Assembly (NCBI GenBank): GCA_029448655.1 | Contig: JACCLO010000038.1 | Location: forward strand, 1 to 64,000 | Source of the DNA: Wolfiporia cocos | Lineage: Eukaryota; Basidiomycota; Agaricomycetes; Polyporales; Phaeolaceae | DNA: 64,000 bases | Direction of reading: 5' to 3' | Shown: positions 45,083-56,241 of the stretch, one piece after another | Numbering within the stretch: position 1 is the stretch's first letter | Layout: every line of letters begins with the position of its first letter | Program-made: the position numbers and the translations under genes | The notes under the pieces: model-generated | What the model saw: only the letters and a program-made list of their open reading frames with translations | The model's database searches: none | What the model was told of the DNA's origin: nothing

Positions 45083-47146
45083 GGTCTACTCTTGTACCAT
45101 AACAAGATCTACGTTCCCAAGGCACCAGAAGAGCTTAGAAATAAGGTCTTACAATTACACCATGACCACCCTACTGCAGGGCATATGGGGAGATGGAAGA
45201 CATACAAACTCATCTCACGTAATTACTGGTGGCCAGGACTAACCAACTCGGTAAAGAAATACATACAGGAATGCGACACATGCCAGCAAATGAAGAATCG
45301 CCCGCAAAAGCCATATGGACCCCTGATACCTAACGAAGTACCAGAAGCCCCATGGGAGATAATAACCATGGATTTCATTATGTACCTACCCAAGTCGAAG
45401 ATAGACAACAAGGTGTATGACGGAATCATGGTTGTAGTCAATTGCTTGACCAAGCGAGCATGCTTCTTCCCCATCTCCAGCAAATTCGGAACAAAGGATC
45501 CCGTAAGAGTCCTATACAGAAGGTTTTACCCAATACATGGGCTACCTAAACGTATCATTTCCGATCACGGAGTGCAGTTTGCATCCAAACTATTCGGCGA
45601 ATGGTGTAAACTGCTAGGGATAGAACATGCCATGACTATGGCATATCACCCACAGGCAGATGGACAGATGGAAAGAATGAATCAGACACTTGAACAATAC
45701 CTCAGATGCTATGTAAACTCGTATTGCAAAGACAATTGGTCTCAATTCCTGCCTACGGCGGAATTTGCATACAACAACGCAGCGTCAGAGACTACCAAGA
45801 TGTCACCATTCTACGTCGAGTTGGGAAGGCACCCAAAGGCTGGGCCAGCAGATTTAGCTATTCAGGCAAAAGCAGACCTTAATGAAATTGCAACCGATCG
45901 TTGGAACGCTCAGGAGCAAGCCAAAGCCGCAATGCAGTTAGCAGCTGACAGTATGAAGTGGTATTACAATCAATCGATCCAGAAAGTACCCTTCAAGGTT
46001 GGAGACAAGGTTATGATAGACGTAAGGGATTACCAAACATCCGAAAGAAGTTTGGCCCCCAGGTACACCGGCCCGTTCAAAATAGTCGAACAACTGTCAC
46101 CCGTGACTTTCAGACTACACATGGATGGCCAATACCGAGCCTATCACCCGGTCTTCCATGCGTCAAAGCTAACACCATATACCGGCAAGGAAGAAGCTCC
46201 AGAACCAGATAAGTCAGGAGAATACGAAGTGGAGCAAATACTCAACCACAGATTCACACCCTCAGGAAAACTACAATTCCTGGTGCGATGGTTAGGGTAC
46301 TCCATGGGAGAAGACACATGGGAATATGAAGATGACTTCGTCAACACTAAGGAGTTGGTAGACGAATACAAGGCAGAACATGCCCTTAACGCACATACCG
46401 CTCCGCGAAGATGACACACCCACAATATTCAAGTATTCGAACCAGATGACAACCCAGACTGGAAAGTTGGGGATTGTTATCTATGGCCAGATGATTGGCC
46501 ACTGCAGAGAGGTGAATTTACTCCGGAAGAATGCAAGAAAGTACGGAAGTGGTTAGTACGGGACAAATTCGGCAACTCCGTAGAAGAAGGCACTTGCTTC
46601 AACGAATATCTCGAATTCGCAGTAGGACCCCAGGGCACATATCCAGAAAGAGGCACTGAACATGCCACCGGATTTGACATCTACTCAGCCGAAGCTACCA
46701 GGATAAACCCTCACACCACCATGCTCGTGAAAACAGACCTAAGAATCCTATTCCCTTATGGATTCAGCGGCAAACTGGAGACACATTCTAGCATGGCGAA
46801 GAAGGGCATACAGGTACAAGGCAGAGTCATAGACTGGGATTACTGTGGAGAAGTGATAGTCATGCTCTACAACTTCACCGGATATCCATACATGGTTAAC
46901 CATAGGGACAAGATAGCACAATTACTTCTGCAACCTGTCCCTCAACCAGAAATCCACCATAGTACAACCTACATGTACAATCAACAATACTTGAAGGACA
47001 CAGCTCGTGGTGACAAAGGCTTTGGTCATACTGGTAGACACTTGGGAGAAGTCAAAATACTCCCTCATGACTATGAGGATTGGGACCGCCTGATGGAGCC
47101 CTCAGCGAGCAAGTGGCAAGATGTCGAACCACCGATCACCGAGTAA
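45083..47146 (+). pseudogene. pol: Element B Pol part 4: integrase, chromodomain and C-terminal dUTPase
   Basis: Integrase zinc-binding module HHDHPTAGHMG..CDTCQQMK; catalytic core TMDFIMYLPKS, IISDHGVQFASKLF and QMERMNQT (D, D, E). Then LAPRYTGPFKIVEQLSPVTF and YHPVFHASKL, and a chromodomain YEVEQILNHRFTPSGK, FLVRWLGYSMGEDTWEY. After TGA at 46412-46414 the same frame stays open for 244 codons and encodes a dUTPase: ATGFDIYSAEA (motif 1), SSMAKKG (motif 2), VIDWDYCGEV (motif 3, Asp and Tyr present), DKIAQLLL (motif 4), RGDKGFGHTG (motif 5), stop at 47146. The TGA follows CGA AGA and could be a mutated CGA, making dUTPase a Pol C-terminal domain, or it could mark a real boundary. Confidence 0.92.
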
Positions 47147-47170
47147 CCTTTGCAGGGACCGCAAATCTTG

Positions 47171-47182
47171 AAGAGGGGGTAA
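47171..47182 (+). promoter_or_regulatory. Polypurine tract of element B
   Basis: AAGAGGGGGTAA immediately precedes the 3' LTR. The short element's tract reads GAAGTGGGGGTAA, and elements A and D end in GGGGGTAA too. Confidence 0.7.
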
Positions 47183-48570
47183 TGTCACAAATTTTCCTAT
47201 ATTTTTCCCTATTTTTCCTAGACTTGTAGTCCAGTTTGTAGCATAGTTAGCGTAGCACGGATACTTGTAGATCACGTGACCCAGTAGAACTAGATGCCGA
47301 CGGAACCTTCTAGCAGGTTCCATCCCATTCCACAGATATCACATGTTAATGCTCATATGTGTGACCGCTGACTCATTACACTTGTAGAGTCACCTGCCAT
47401 CTGACTCATTCATAGTCATAGCGCATACGTTATCACTTACGGTCACATGCAACCTGACTCATACCATAGTACCGTAGGTCCTAGTAGTATTAGGGGTCTT
47501 GTATTGCATGTGTCACAGTATTATCTAAACGCCCTATTTTTCCGCTATCCGTAGCCATTTATCCGGTATTTATACGCATAACTACGAGTTATCCAGTACT
47601 TATCCCATACGGCTATAACCTTACGGTTATTATTGCCCTTACGGCTTCTCAACGTACGCTTATGCGCTACTAAGCTAGAATGACACAGCGCTTACACGCT
47701 AGTCATGCCCCATGACACGTCCGGCTTGCAACCGTACCACGTCATAACCTACGTCATGGACTAGACCTACGGTCTTGTCCAGACTATGATATCATCATGA
47801 TGTCACCACCATCATATGTCTAGGTCCCGACCTATGTATAGACACATGGCACCATACTGGCATCATACCCTCGTCATCAGTCTAGCCCTCGGGCTTACGA
47901 CCAATGGCACTAATGGCTCGGCGCTCCGCCTTAGTCATTCCCCGGGATACAGCCTATGGCAGTTACCCCTCAAGACTCGGCCTTCGGCCTTGTCGTCATA
48001 CTGGTCTCAACCGCCCCCATGTGAATGTCTACAGGTAATATGATAGGTTCGCCATTACCGGCTTACCACGGTCTATTTCTAGCACAATCACACATCTATG
48101 CCTTATGCCGATACCGTACCAGTATCACATGCTAACCCTTCTATTCGTAGATGGATCTTCCTTCCGTTGATGGTTACTCAGCCACAACGCCATACTAGGT
48201 ACATACTGTATAGTAGTACCAAACATGTATATAAGATAGGGACTAAGCGTCCTATACGTCTTAGTTCTATTCTTCTAGGCTATGCGCCTAAGAATCCTCT
48301 CACTTAGCTGCACTAGAATAGTCTACCTTACCTCCCTCCCCACTGGAGGATAAGTGGTGAGTCCCACAGACTGTTCTGTGTCAGCATGTATATATACTGG
48401 AACAGTCTGAGCGTTACAACTCAGTTCTGTTCTCCTCGATATTGAGCTACTGCCTAACAAGCAACCTCATCGCTCATACACTTTTACTTGCTATCTCTTC
48501 TTGTGTGTGTATACCTCTAAGCCGCCCTCAAGAAACACTATTAGTGAGTATTAGGTTTGGGTTTGTGTCA
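47183..48570 (+). repeat. 3' LTR of element B, interrupted by a solo LTR
   Basis: It begins TGTCACAAATTTTCC at 47183, is cut at 47510 by the insertion, resumes at 48389 with TATATATACTGG, and ends GTTTGTGTCA at 48570. The intact LTR would be about 510 bp. TATA box, CTGAG/CTCAG hairpin (48407-48424) and AGTTCTGTTC follow the family layout. Confidence 0.8.
47511..48383 (+). mobile_element. Solo LTR in element B 3' LTR, TSD GCATG
   Basis: 873 bp, TGTCACAGTATTATC...TTCTGTGTCA, flanked by GCATG at 47506-47510 and 48384-48388. It is the plus-strand relative of the 41964-42854 LTR: both share the atgatgtca-rich middle and a GTGAGTCCCACAGA-type end. Confidence 0.9.
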
Positions 48571-49015
48571 CCGTGATCCGTGATCGGGATTGGGTTGCCA
48601 GCCAATAGCAGTAAAGCCTGTTGGCTATACTTAGCTATGGTGCCATAGTTGCATGAGCATGGTGTGCTCATGATGTCATAGGCAGTGTGCCTTGATGATG
48701 TAGTGGTCTAGCTAGACTGGCTAGACTGGGTGACGTAGTGGTGACGTGTCTGTCATGGTGACATATGTCGTGACTTGCTTCTGGTGTTATCCATGTGGAT
48801 TGATAGGCCGCGTGGTTGATAGAAGAGCTTGACTAATAGTCTATGACTAGCGTGTCGCATGTGTCGTATCAGCTTAATAGTGTGTAAGTACCTTGTGTAA
48901 GTGATAAGGGTTGGCAATGGGATAAGTCCCTGATAACTGATAGGTAGACGTATAAATCCTAGAATAATTGCTATAAATAGCAGAAAAATGGCCATGTCCT
49001 GTAAATACTGTGACA
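48571..49015 (-). mobile_element. Truncated LTR of the same family
   Basis: In sense it starts TGTCACAGTATTTACAGG and resembles the first half of the 47511 LTR. The promoter half is missing, and it abuts the end of element B. Confidence 0.55.
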
Positions 49016-49050
49016 TGGCACAGACTAGTCAGTCTTAATGATGCAGCAAG

Positions 49051-49440
49051 TGTCACAGATTTTGGGTCCCCTTCAGTAATCAAACCAAGGCACTAGTGGT
49101 ACTGAAGTCACATGATGGTTTGGCCCTCATCAGGTAGTATAGCGGTATAACATCTAGCATAGCGTGGCACCCTAGAGGCACATGACTTGCTTACATATAC
49201 AGAGGCTGTGTAGATAGTGCATGGACCCTTACGTTAGGGTAGGCCCTAAGGCCCACCTGCGCTCATCCTCATGTATATATAGTATGTCGTCTGAGGCTTA
49301 CACCTCAGACTTGTCAATCTCGTTGTTGGGGGCGTTTCCCCTCTTAGCTGGCATTCTTAGTCTTGCTGGTCTTGTGTGCCCACCTCGCCTCGCTATGGCC
49401 CCAAGGCCCCTTAGCAACTAGGTGTTGTACTCTACCTATT
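49051..49440 (+). mobile_element. LTR fragment
   Basis: It starts TGTCACAGATTTTGGG, with TATATATAG near 49273 and the hairpin GTCTGAGG/CTTACA/CCTCAGAC (49289-49310). No clear end or target duplication was found. Confidence 0.55.
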
Positions 49441-49459
49441 CGGTATTGGGGGTATATTA

Positions 49460-49620
49460 GATGGTAGTGAGCCTATGCCACTTTGTGACAAGCTCCTTGT
49501 AATCCTTAGTGACCTTGTTGTCTAGCAATGCTTTACAAATCTCTCGGAGTATCGGTTCATCCAATTCTGGCACCACATGGGAGGTATCAAGAGCCATTGC
49601 CATGAACTCTCGCTCGAAAA
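49460..49620 (-). pseudogene. Fragment of another element-B-like Pol
   Basis: Minus-strand translation gives EREFMAMALDTSHVVPELDE and KALLDNKVTKDYKELV, clearly homologous to the RNase H-integrase linker of element B (43010-43150). It is a second, diverged copy of the lineage. Confidence 0.7.
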
Positions 49621-49624
49621 ATTC

Positions 49625-49858
49625 TGTCACAAATCTAGGTCACGCTAGATACTAGGACGTTATGGAGCAGTAACTAGGGTATATTCCCCCTAAGGTGGTG
49701 ACCTGAATACAATAGGCACCAAGCATGGGAATATGAACTGCAGATATAGCCGGACCCTTGATAACAGCCAAGCTGTTATCATAGCCCTTTTGGGGGAGTG
49801 GCTATATTGCCACTCATGAGCACATTGCATTGGGTCCATGGTGCGTCTTGTGATATCA
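49625..49858 (+). repeat. Single copy of the short-element LTR
   Basis: TGTCACAAATCTAGG...CTTGTGATATCA. It shares tgggaatatgaactgcagatatag and ataacagc-rich phrases with 32574-32827 in reverse orientation. No 5-bp duplication is evident. Confidence 0.65.
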
Positions 49859-50188
49859 GTCCTGCACTTCCATAATTGACATCCAATGTGCTGCTTGACA
49901 TGCTCACCACACTTGGCATGCCAAACCAGTACTCACACCTGATTGGCTAGTGTACATCATCAGGTGATAAGTTAGTTGTAGTAATTGGCACAAGATTGAC
50001 AACAGAAAGTGTGCCCAGCGTCTGCAGACAATTCTCCTTCAGTGATGGGGGTAGCAGAACAGTGTTGAACTTTGGCACCTTGAGCTTCTCCATTCCCACA
50101 CCTGGCCTGTGTCAACCATTGCATCTCTGGGGATTTGCATACTCAGCCTCACTCTCATTCTCATACACATTCAATGAGGGCTTGTGTG
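49859..50188. other. Spacer, nothing recognised
   Basis: An 83-codon plus-strand frame (49996-50247) has no motif. The sequence is probably older transposon debris. Confidence 0.3.
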
Positions 50189-51151
50189 TGTCACAGATTC
50201 TGAAAAGAGGTACCCCCCCCCTGTCTCAAACCCACGTTCTTGGGTAGTACCCCATCATGTGTCTTTGTATGGACTTAGCAGTGTAGCGTAATGGTACAGG
50301 TCGCCCCACCCATAGATGGTCACATGGTCAGTAGCTTAGATACTACAGCACATGACTTAGGTAGCACTCAGCAATACGCACAGACCCTGCCTTTAGGGTG
50401 GGTCTCTAGTATACAGTGACAGTGTTCCTCATGTACTTAAGCTGTGACACTCTGGGGCTTACTCCCCAGAGTGTCACAGATATATTACTGTTGAATTCAC
50501 CCTCACTATAGCTTTATGAGCACTGCTGTACATGCATGTGCCCCTCTACACTATGGTATTCCTCTCCCCTTCGTCCTGTAGTTACTGTAACAACCCTGCA
50601 CCACTCGTCGATCAGCGCCCTTAGGGTAGGCGCACGTGCCTCTACCCATAACATGGTCACACTTTCATTACATACTCATGACTAGTTACTGTTATGCCTG
50701 ACCTCATAGTTACTGCGCACAGATCAGCACTTCAGGGTAGACACACTAGCGTACACGCAGATGTATATAAAGTATGACAAATGAGGCCTTATGCCTCATT
50801 CTTAGGATTTTTGGCAATTGGGCCTAACCAGCCCCTTTCATTCTCTATGGCTATGGGCCACTCTGCTGTGCTGCTCATCTGACTTGACTGGACAAATGCC
50901 ACAACCCCTAGCTGTCATCCCTCTAACTGAGCACCCAGAGTCAACGACAATACTAGGACACGCCAGCAGGCATATACGAGATCCCCAGCAGGGCCAGTCC
51001 CACAGACACAGGGTATGTCTGTGTCACAGAGCTGTTATTCTCGATGATGAGGCTTGTCCTCTCTTTACTCCAAGTCTTATGCATGCTAGTCCAAGGGTTC
51101 TGCTCTATGTGACAACTCTAGATGACGGTACACCCTTGGCATTTTGTGTCA
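50189..51151 (+). mobile_element. Solo LTR, TSD GTGTG, itself split by another solo LTR
   Basis: TGTCACAGATTCTG...ATTTTGTGTCA, flanked by GTGTG at 50184-50188 and 51152-51156. The promoter hairpin CTCTGGGG/CTTACT/CCCCAGAG (50450-50471) is where the second LTR inserted. The rest of this LTR continues from 51032. Confidence 0.85.
50472..51026 (+). mobile_element. Solo LTR nested in the 50189 LTR, TSD CAGAG
   Basis: 555 bp, TGTCACAGATATATT...GTCTGTGTCA, flanked by CAGAG at 50467-50471 and 51027-51031. Its own hairpin is AATGAGGC/CTTAT/GCCTCATT (50780-50800). It is close to the LTR at 55648. Confidence 0.88.
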
Positions 51152-51533
51152 GTGTGAGCTCACACATGAGAGGGTCTGGCTCATAACTTGAGGTTAATGT
51201 CCCAGCGAGTTTGCATGGCATTTATAAACTCTGCTGTGGCTGGTGCACTGATGCTGTGGATGGGTGCTTAGTGCACACCACACCATGCACAAGGTAACTA
51301 CTAGAGGGGCAATGCAGGTATGCGCACAAGCTTTAGTCTTATTACTAGCATATATACTTGTAACCAATTGTATTTATGGATTGTGTTTGGCAGCAACCTC
51401 GCACATTAGTCACTGGCATAGTGTGGTGGCTAACATGAGCTTCTATGTCCTCTACCCACTCTATTGTGGAGCACACAACTTGGAGTGCACATCAGATGAA
51501 ACATGGCTCTGCAATTGTCCTCTTGTCACCAGA
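51152..51533. other. Spacer between LTRs
   Basis: A plus-strand frame (51264-51602) contains a hydrophobic stretch but runs into the next LTR, and I do not consider it a gene. Confidence 0.3.
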
Positions 51534-52126
51534 AACTCCACCCCTAGGATATACGCTAATGCTAGGCTAGCGCTAGGGAGATGCACATGCATAGGTAGAT
51601 AAGCATTCACTTATCTTATCTCAATATGGTCACATGTCATCACTGAGTAGTTACAGCATTACCTAGTCATGTGAGACACAGTCACAGTATGCACAGGCCA
51701 CGCCATTAGGTCAGGCCTTGTAGCTACAGTACGTAGCATCTCCATGTATATAAGTAGGTAGAATCTGAGGATTACTCCTCAGTTCTACTCTTCTCGGCCT
51801 AGGGGGCATGTCCCCTGGGAACCTCTCAACCCTCTGCTGCATGTGCGTGTGAGCCAGCGGACTGCTCTGCAACAAGCCTGCTGCATCCTACTTGGACATG
51901 GGGGTCTCTATTTATTGCATCTCCTAGTTTTGTCTTTAGCCTGCTAGTCTGGGGGCATACCGGTACACTCATGGGTCAGTACCTCGGGCTTCATGGCAGG
52001 TCGTCTCAATAGACAAGCCATCCTGTTCTCCCCTACAAGGATGGGTAGCCTTTAGGCCTAGGTTAGAAGGTATAGAGGCATCCCCACTAGCATGGGTAGC
52101 ATGGTCACAAGTATGTTCCCGTGTCA
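51534..52126 (+). mobile_element. Solo LTR, TSD CCTCT
   Basis: 593 bp, TGTCACCAGAAACTC...TTCCCGTGTCA, flanked by CCTCT at 51529-51533 and 52127-52131. TATATAAG near 51748 and the hairpin CTGAGG/ATTACT/CCTCAG (51765-51782) are present. It is related to 31472-32090. Confidence 0.87.
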
Positions 52127-52299
52127 CCTCTGCTGCTCAATAATCTCGGCTGCCTGGTGCAACTTGTGTATAGCATATTCTATGTCTGTTTGGTCTTGAT
52201 TGTCAGGCTAGGATGTGAAGGTGAGTATATCTCTATTTTACTTGTTATATACATACTGCAAACCCACTGCCGCTGCCAGCTCATGTGCGCAGCAATCCA

Positions 52300-54230
52300 T
52301 CACGACCAGTTGGTGGGCCCTTTTGAGGCGAGGAGAGTATCTGAAATGTGATAACAAACTGGTGAGTCTCTCACTTTTGGCTCAATGATCTGCTGAAGTA
52401 CTGGCAATGACACTACAGGGGCCTCTTTGGTGTCGGAATCTTGAAGCATGATTGGATCGTCCCAGCTGCCAGATGGTGTCAGCACCAGAACATGGGGCAT
52501 TCACTCCATCCATGCATGATCTCTGGTAGACTCCGGTGGAGGTGCGACTATGCCATTCACCATGACGGTGTAGAATGGCTGAACATGGAGCCACTGCACT
52601 GTGACCCACCACGATGATGGTATAGGTGTGGAAACTTCTTGCACAAGGTGCTTGTAGAGAAGGTACACATGATATTTCTGAGCTCCACAGTTGCATGTCC
52701 ACGTCATAATGTCTGTATTGTAGATGCTGTTAATTGGAGTCTGAGCAAGATGTTCCCGTGACCTTCTGAAGGCTTCTTGCATATGGGTAAGTGATCATGA
52801 ATGCCCTTCACAATGCTTTGTAATGATCTGTGCAAGGGTCAGTTGATATGGCGGGAGCACTTTTGTGATGATTGCATGCATGGTGAGATCAATGGGCAGG
52901 TGATTATAGCAGTGCAGAACTAGCTGCTTGAGATTCTGCCAGAGCACCTCAACCATCATTGTTATACACTTGCATGGTATGCTTGATGTGTACACCACAT
53001 GCACCCAGAGACACCAGCAATCATGCGAGTACCAGGAGCTCCAGAGGTAAGCTCATACCTCATGAAGATTATTGAGTTTATAGTGTTGATACATCTCATC
53101 AATAGCATCTTGTCGAATGTCCTTGGATGTTCAGCTCTGCCCATGCCATTTAGGGAGAAAATGGTGCTGTGATGCATGCTTTGTGAAAAGCTAGAGGATA
53201 GGCAGTCGGTGTGGTGTCAGGCAAAAGACATAGCCAGGCTTTGCTTGCTTCATTGTGCTGATTGCTCTGTCATCACAAGGTGAGCTTTCTTGGAGCTCTT
53301 CAAGTGCTTCTGCAAACTCCTCAACCTGATGCTGCAGATCATCTAGGTCTCAATCCCACTCAGCATCATTCCAATTGTCATGTTTATGACCTATCCAGCC
53401 CATTTCTTCATCACTTTCATCTGCATGTAGATCAGGTGGGAGTATGCCCTGGCCACTCAGGTGTTCAATGTCAAAGTCTTTGGCATCTTCGGTTTCACTC
53501 TTCACAGCAGGATGGCCTGCCGGGATGGGCTTGAGTCTAAGTGGGGGCAGTGACAGGTGATGACAGATGGATACCCATCAATGAGAAGCCGGATGCGATG
53601 GAGAGGCTTCACAGGAGGGGCAGGTAGCTAGTACATATAATATGAATTAATGAGAATAAAGTCCCATTCCACAATGTTGGAAATAAACAAACGACTGAGC
53701 CTGTCTGTTGCAGGTATGGTATGAAGTTAGCTTTGATGTAAGAGAACTCATGGCAAGCTTCATTGACATCATAGAATGCAGGTGTCTCCTTGTTCTTTGC
53801 TAAGCACTGTTTCACTGCATGGAGTGCATGCCAGAAACATAGCTGATGTTTTGCCTGTGGCCATGTGTTCCTCATTGCATTGATTTCTGACCAATCCTTG
53901 TCTGATAATGTATATTCTGGGTTGACACCAAGGTCCTTCAGCTCACCAAGAAATCTCTCAAGCACAACTTGCTTGACACCCTTATCGGCTTCCTTGTTTG
54001 TCGATATCAGTAAGAACACAAGTGGAATACCCAACCCATGTGCATCTGCAACTGCACCAAACAGTCCAAAATTGGTCCTGTTTGTGTTCCCTAGACAGAT
54101 TCAATCTCAGTAATTTACTTACGTAGCAAGCTTGCATAGCACACACACATGTTGAATCCATTGCAAGCTCCTGTGTATTGGAGGCCCACTCCTCAATAAA
54201 ATCTGTGACTTAGAAGGCAACTGCCTGAGT
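52300..54230 (-). pseudogene. Decayed MULE (Mutator-like) transposase
   Basis: On the minus strand, an exon at about 54210-54140 has ELAMDST (likely first catalytic Asp). After an apparent intron (gtaagt...tctag) comes LGIPLVFLLIS and LSDKDWSEINAMRNTWPQAK (second Asp), then HQLCFWHALHAVKQCLAKN, the hallmark CxxxWH region of MULE enzymes. Downstream pieces include VEVLWQNLKQLVLHCYNHLP and a SWIM-like zinc finger WTCNCGAQKYHVYLLYKHLV (about 52690-52630), in which the second Cys of CxC...CxH reads Tyr. Several frame changes and stops (for example around 53350) break the chain, so it is inactive. I saw no TIRs; the 54260 LTR cuts its N-terminal side. Confidence 0.82.
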
Positions 54231-54259
54231 GCTGGGCTCAGCTTGCACATCTAGCAGAG

Positions 54260-55202
54260 TGACACAGACTCACCAGTCTGTGGGACCGGCCCACAGGCCG
54301 GGGACAATCCCCCAAAGCCAGTGCATCAGTGCACATCCTAAGCCAATGGGTATGCAGGCAAGGCCCTTGGCTAAGGTACCACCCAGACGGGCAAGGTGAG
54401 GAGGGAGAGACCCAGGCAGACTGGCACACACACAGATGAGGTGGTGAGAGAGGGGCTACAGCCCAGACATCAAGAATCTTAGAGATGGGGAGTAAGCCCC
54501 ATCTTGTCACGGTTTTATACCACAAGATATTGACCCTACATCCCTCGCTTTAGGTCTCTTGGGGTTCCACTGAGCGCACGGTCTCCTCATACCTCTAGTT
54601 ACCTCCACGTCAACCATCTCACATAGTACATCACGTTACCTGGTAGATAGTGCCTATGATGGGCACACATTCCGTCACCCGCATTATAACATCACAGTAT
54701 GTACATCATATGGTCATGGTAGCACATGATCCCTTAGTTATGGCACACAGGCCATTACATTAAGGTAGTCATAGCATACTGATCCATGTACATAAATACA
54801 CCGGGATGAGGTCTTACAACCTCATCCTTTAGATTCTCGATGTTGGGCTATGCCCCTTTCTTCATACTGTCTGAGGGTGCACACCAGTCTTACTGCTGAG
54901 TTATTCACTTGCTCATCTGGGATGCACCATTGGCAACACATGTCGCCACCTCAGCAATGAGGTCACCCTGGTCACCACTGCATTCCTCTGATGGTACCCT
55001 TGTGGATGTGTTGGATTCCCCGGCAGGGCTGGTCCCACAGACCTATGTAAGTCTGTGTCACATCTCTCTACCCTTTAAGTATGTACATGGGAGCGCAACA
55101 TGTCTACCCTTAAGTGCTGGCCTGTGTGCAGCACCATCCTAACGGCTGAGGTAAGAGAGTATGTAAGCGAGCATGTAACTACTGTAGTGACAGGGAGTGA
55201 CC
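54260..55202 (-). mobile_element. LTR of the same family, split by a nested solo LTR
   Basis: It begins TGACACAGACTCACC on the plus strand. In sense, its hairpin GATGGGG/CTTACT/CCCCATC was the target of the nested insertion, and its TATA-side sequence continues from 55066. The right end near 55202 (GTGACA) is uncertain: the flanks CAGAG and GGGAG do not match well. Confidence 0.55.
54505..55060 (+). mobile_element. Solo LTR nested in the 54260 LTR, TSD CATCT
   Basis: 556 bp, TGTCACGGTTTTATA...GTCTGTGTCA, flanked by CATCT at 54500-54504 and 55061-55065. Hairpin GATGAGGT/CTTACA/ACCTCATC at 54805-54826. Confidence 0.87.
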
Positions 55203-56241
55203 ATAATGTGAGTGATGCATGGGTGCGCACTACCCCGGAGTGCCTATCTACGGGGTCAGGTGGTCATTGCCAGAGCGCCATTACTGGCATCTCTATCCCT
55301 ATGCCACATGACTCAGCACCATTACTGGTGCCTTGTCATCTATGCTTACCCCTATGCTTACGTTTACGTGCATGGACTCTGGGGCTTTTGGGCAAGCTCT
55401 TAGGTACTGGTGCACCCACATGTACTTATGCACTGGCATGAGGACTTACATCCTCATGTCTAGCATTCTTGACATTAGGGTAATGACACCCTCTTTCATG
55501 CTGTCTACTGGGCTGCCACTCTGCTCTTAGTTCACGACATGCTAGTCTGGGGATGTCAGACCTTGCCAACCCGCCATACTGCCAACAAGACTGCTCGTTG
55601 CCCTGCCTTCCCTTGACGCCATGGGGCCTGGGACCTGTCATGGTCTATGTCACAGAATGCCCAGAGGGGCATTCCTAGGACAATTCACTCCTCGCTATCA
55701 CAGTATGGGCACTGCTATGTGCACGCGTGCCCCTCTCTGCTTAGTTACTTCACATCATCCCTTGATGCCAGTAGAATCACCTGACCCAGTAGATTAGTGC
55801 TAGTCAGGCAGCACACGTATCAGGTACTCACGTTCATGGTCACCACTGTAGTCACATGTAGCATTACAGTCACCCTTAGTTACGGCGCACAGGCCTGTAC
55901 TTTAGGGCATCCCTACATATGCTCCTGTCATGTACTTAAGTAGATGACAGATGGGGCTTATCCCCATCTTTTGGATTTTCAGCAATGGGCTTAGGCCCCT
56001 CTCTTGCATCTTGCTGTGGGTCTGCACCAGTCATACTACTGAGTTCTCTACTCGCTCATCTGGGGGCTTGCCTTCGTAGGCATAAGGTGACTCTGTTTAA
56101 CCCTGCATAACTTGGGTGGCACCTCGATAGGTGTGTAGGGTTCCCAGCAGGGCCAGTCCCACAGACATTTGTGAGTCTGTGTCAGTCTATTGGAGATATT
56201 CCCTGGCTATGGGCCAGTCCCACAGATGGTACATCTGTATC
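55203..56241 (+). mobile_element. Older LTR remnant hosting the 55648 solo LTR
   Basis: Promoter-type hairpin CATGAGGA/CTTACA/TCCTCATG near 55434-55455, and an end resembling GTACATCTGTATCA at about 56241. The start is not defined. Confidence 0.45.
55648..56184 (+). mobile_element. Solo LTR, TSD GTCTA
   Basis: 537 bp, TGTCACAGAATGCCC...GAGTCTGTGTCA, flanked by GTCTA at 55643-55647 and 56185-56189. Hairpin AGATGGGG/CTTAT/CCCCATCT at 55949-55969. Confidence 0.88.

Larger units (their letters stand above)
33494..48570 (+). mobile_element. Element B: gypsy chromodomain retrotransposon with C-terminal dUTPase, shredded by nested insertions
   Basis: Plus-strand gag remnant, PR, RT, RNase H, integrase, chromodomain and dUTPase appear in the expected order and frame once four insertions are removed (35823-41875, 41964-42854, 43208-45082, 47511-48383). 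A polypurine tract AAGAGGGGGTAA (47171-47182) precedes the 3' LTR, which starts TGTCACAAATTTTCC at 47183. The 5' end is missing or replaced by the short element at 33493. Three of the removed elements share the TGTCACA ends and GGGGGTAA tract, so they are likely relatives or parasites of this lineage. Confidence 0.9.

Noticed and set aside
54255..55207. Treating CAGAG/GGGAG as the target duplication of the 54260 LTR
   Set aside because: Two of five bases differ, and the right end is not a clear LTR end.
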